Shown here one piece after another: positions 31,866-32,054 of a DNA stretch of 32,054 nt. A program made the position numbers and the translations under genes. Within the stretch, counting starts at the first letter, position 1, and every line of letters starts with the position of its first letter. The stretch is from Erysipelotrichaceae bacterium (GTDB taxonomy: Bacteria > Bacillota_I > Bacilli_A > Erysipelotrichales > Erysipelotrichaceae), in contig JAILBD010000284.1 in NCBI GenBank assembly GCA_024681275.1, forward strand, positions 1-32,054, in the 5' to 3' direction. The notes below the pieces were generated by a model. It was not told the DNA's origin, searched no databases, and worked only from the letters and a program-made list of their open reading frames with translations.

Positions 31866-32054
31866 AGATAGAACCTGGAAGCAATGGAGAAAGCCAGTGT
31901 CAATACGCAGACGAAAATGAACAGATGATCCCTGAGTTTAAACTTCAGGACATGATATCTGGTGCGTTCAGCTCCCGGCACATAGCCTCTTGCCTCCATG
32001 GCATCAGCCAGTTCATAAGCTCTTTCAAAAGCGACAGAAAACAGCGGTACGATC
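31862..32054 (-). CDS. ecfT: ECF transporter transmembrane protein EcfT, C-terminal end
   Basis: The last 63 residues of a gene that continues beyond the right edge. It contains the second coupling-helix motif of EcfT (ELADAMEARGYVPGAERT), which contacts the EcfA ATPases, and a final hydrophobic helix ending RFYL. EcfT joins the ATPases to vitamin-binding S components for uptake. It overlaps truA by four bases (ATGA). Confidence 0.9.
   Translation of the reverse strand, partial: IVPLFSVAFERAYELADAMEARGYVPGAERTRYHVLKFKLRDHLFIFVCVLTLAFSIASRFYL

Overview
The window looks like a chromosomal core region of a low-to-mid G+C Bacillota (Firmicutes). The best overall fit is an Erysipelotrichia-like lineage, but this is inferred from gene content and not proven. 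Supporting points are RNase J, the DnaI/DnaB-type helicase-loading proteins, HrcA with CIRCE operators, a proofreading-less DNA polymerase I, and EcfT next to TruA. I see no phage, insertion sequence, CRISPR array, plasmid gene or rRNA. Almost every base is coding, and most genes lie on the minus strand.

Left part (1-5455): an unknown membrane-anchored protein (cut by the edge), an ABC permease and its lipoprotein solute receptor run leftward. A Crp/Fnr-type regulator runs rightward from the same short gap. A GTGAT-N4-ATCAC palindrome in that gap sits at -41.5 from the predicted transporter start and just before the regulator's likely start codon. Next come a threonine aldolase and a convergent S66 peptidase sharing one terminator. 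After them is a 315-base gap with a predicted small RNA or attenuated leader, then a cold-shock protein.

Stress block (5454-12821): hrcA-grpE-dnaK-dnaJ and then clpB, all leftward. Two CIRCE-type operators flank the hrcA promoter and a third precedes clpB. ClpB also has a strong internal ribosome binding site that would give an N-domain-less form.

Middle (12830-17520): ftsW-rsmD-coaD runs leftward. It is divergent from def (peptide deformylase) and rnj (RNase J), which run rightward.

Replication and repair operon (17525-26039): eight leftward genes are packed end to end or overlapping, in the order trmB, a ZnuA-like lipoprotein without its metal histidines, polA, mutM, coaE, dnaB, dnaI and pfkA. 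An M24 aminopeptidase diverges from trmB.

Right part (27178-32054): pnp runs leftward. A possible 24-residue membrane peptide, a FemABX-like protein and tRNA-Thr(CGT) run rightward, with the tRNA one base after the FemABX-like stop codon. A four-helix membrane protein, truA and the end of ecfT run leftward.

The most unusual signal spans several of these genes. A 9-base element, TATTATAAT or a close variant, lies exactly six bases before the start codon of def, trmB, the FemABX-like gene and the small membrane protein, and a related element precedes ftsW. None of these genes has a Shine-Dalgarno sequence. This geometry predicts leaderless transcripts beginning at the A of ATG.
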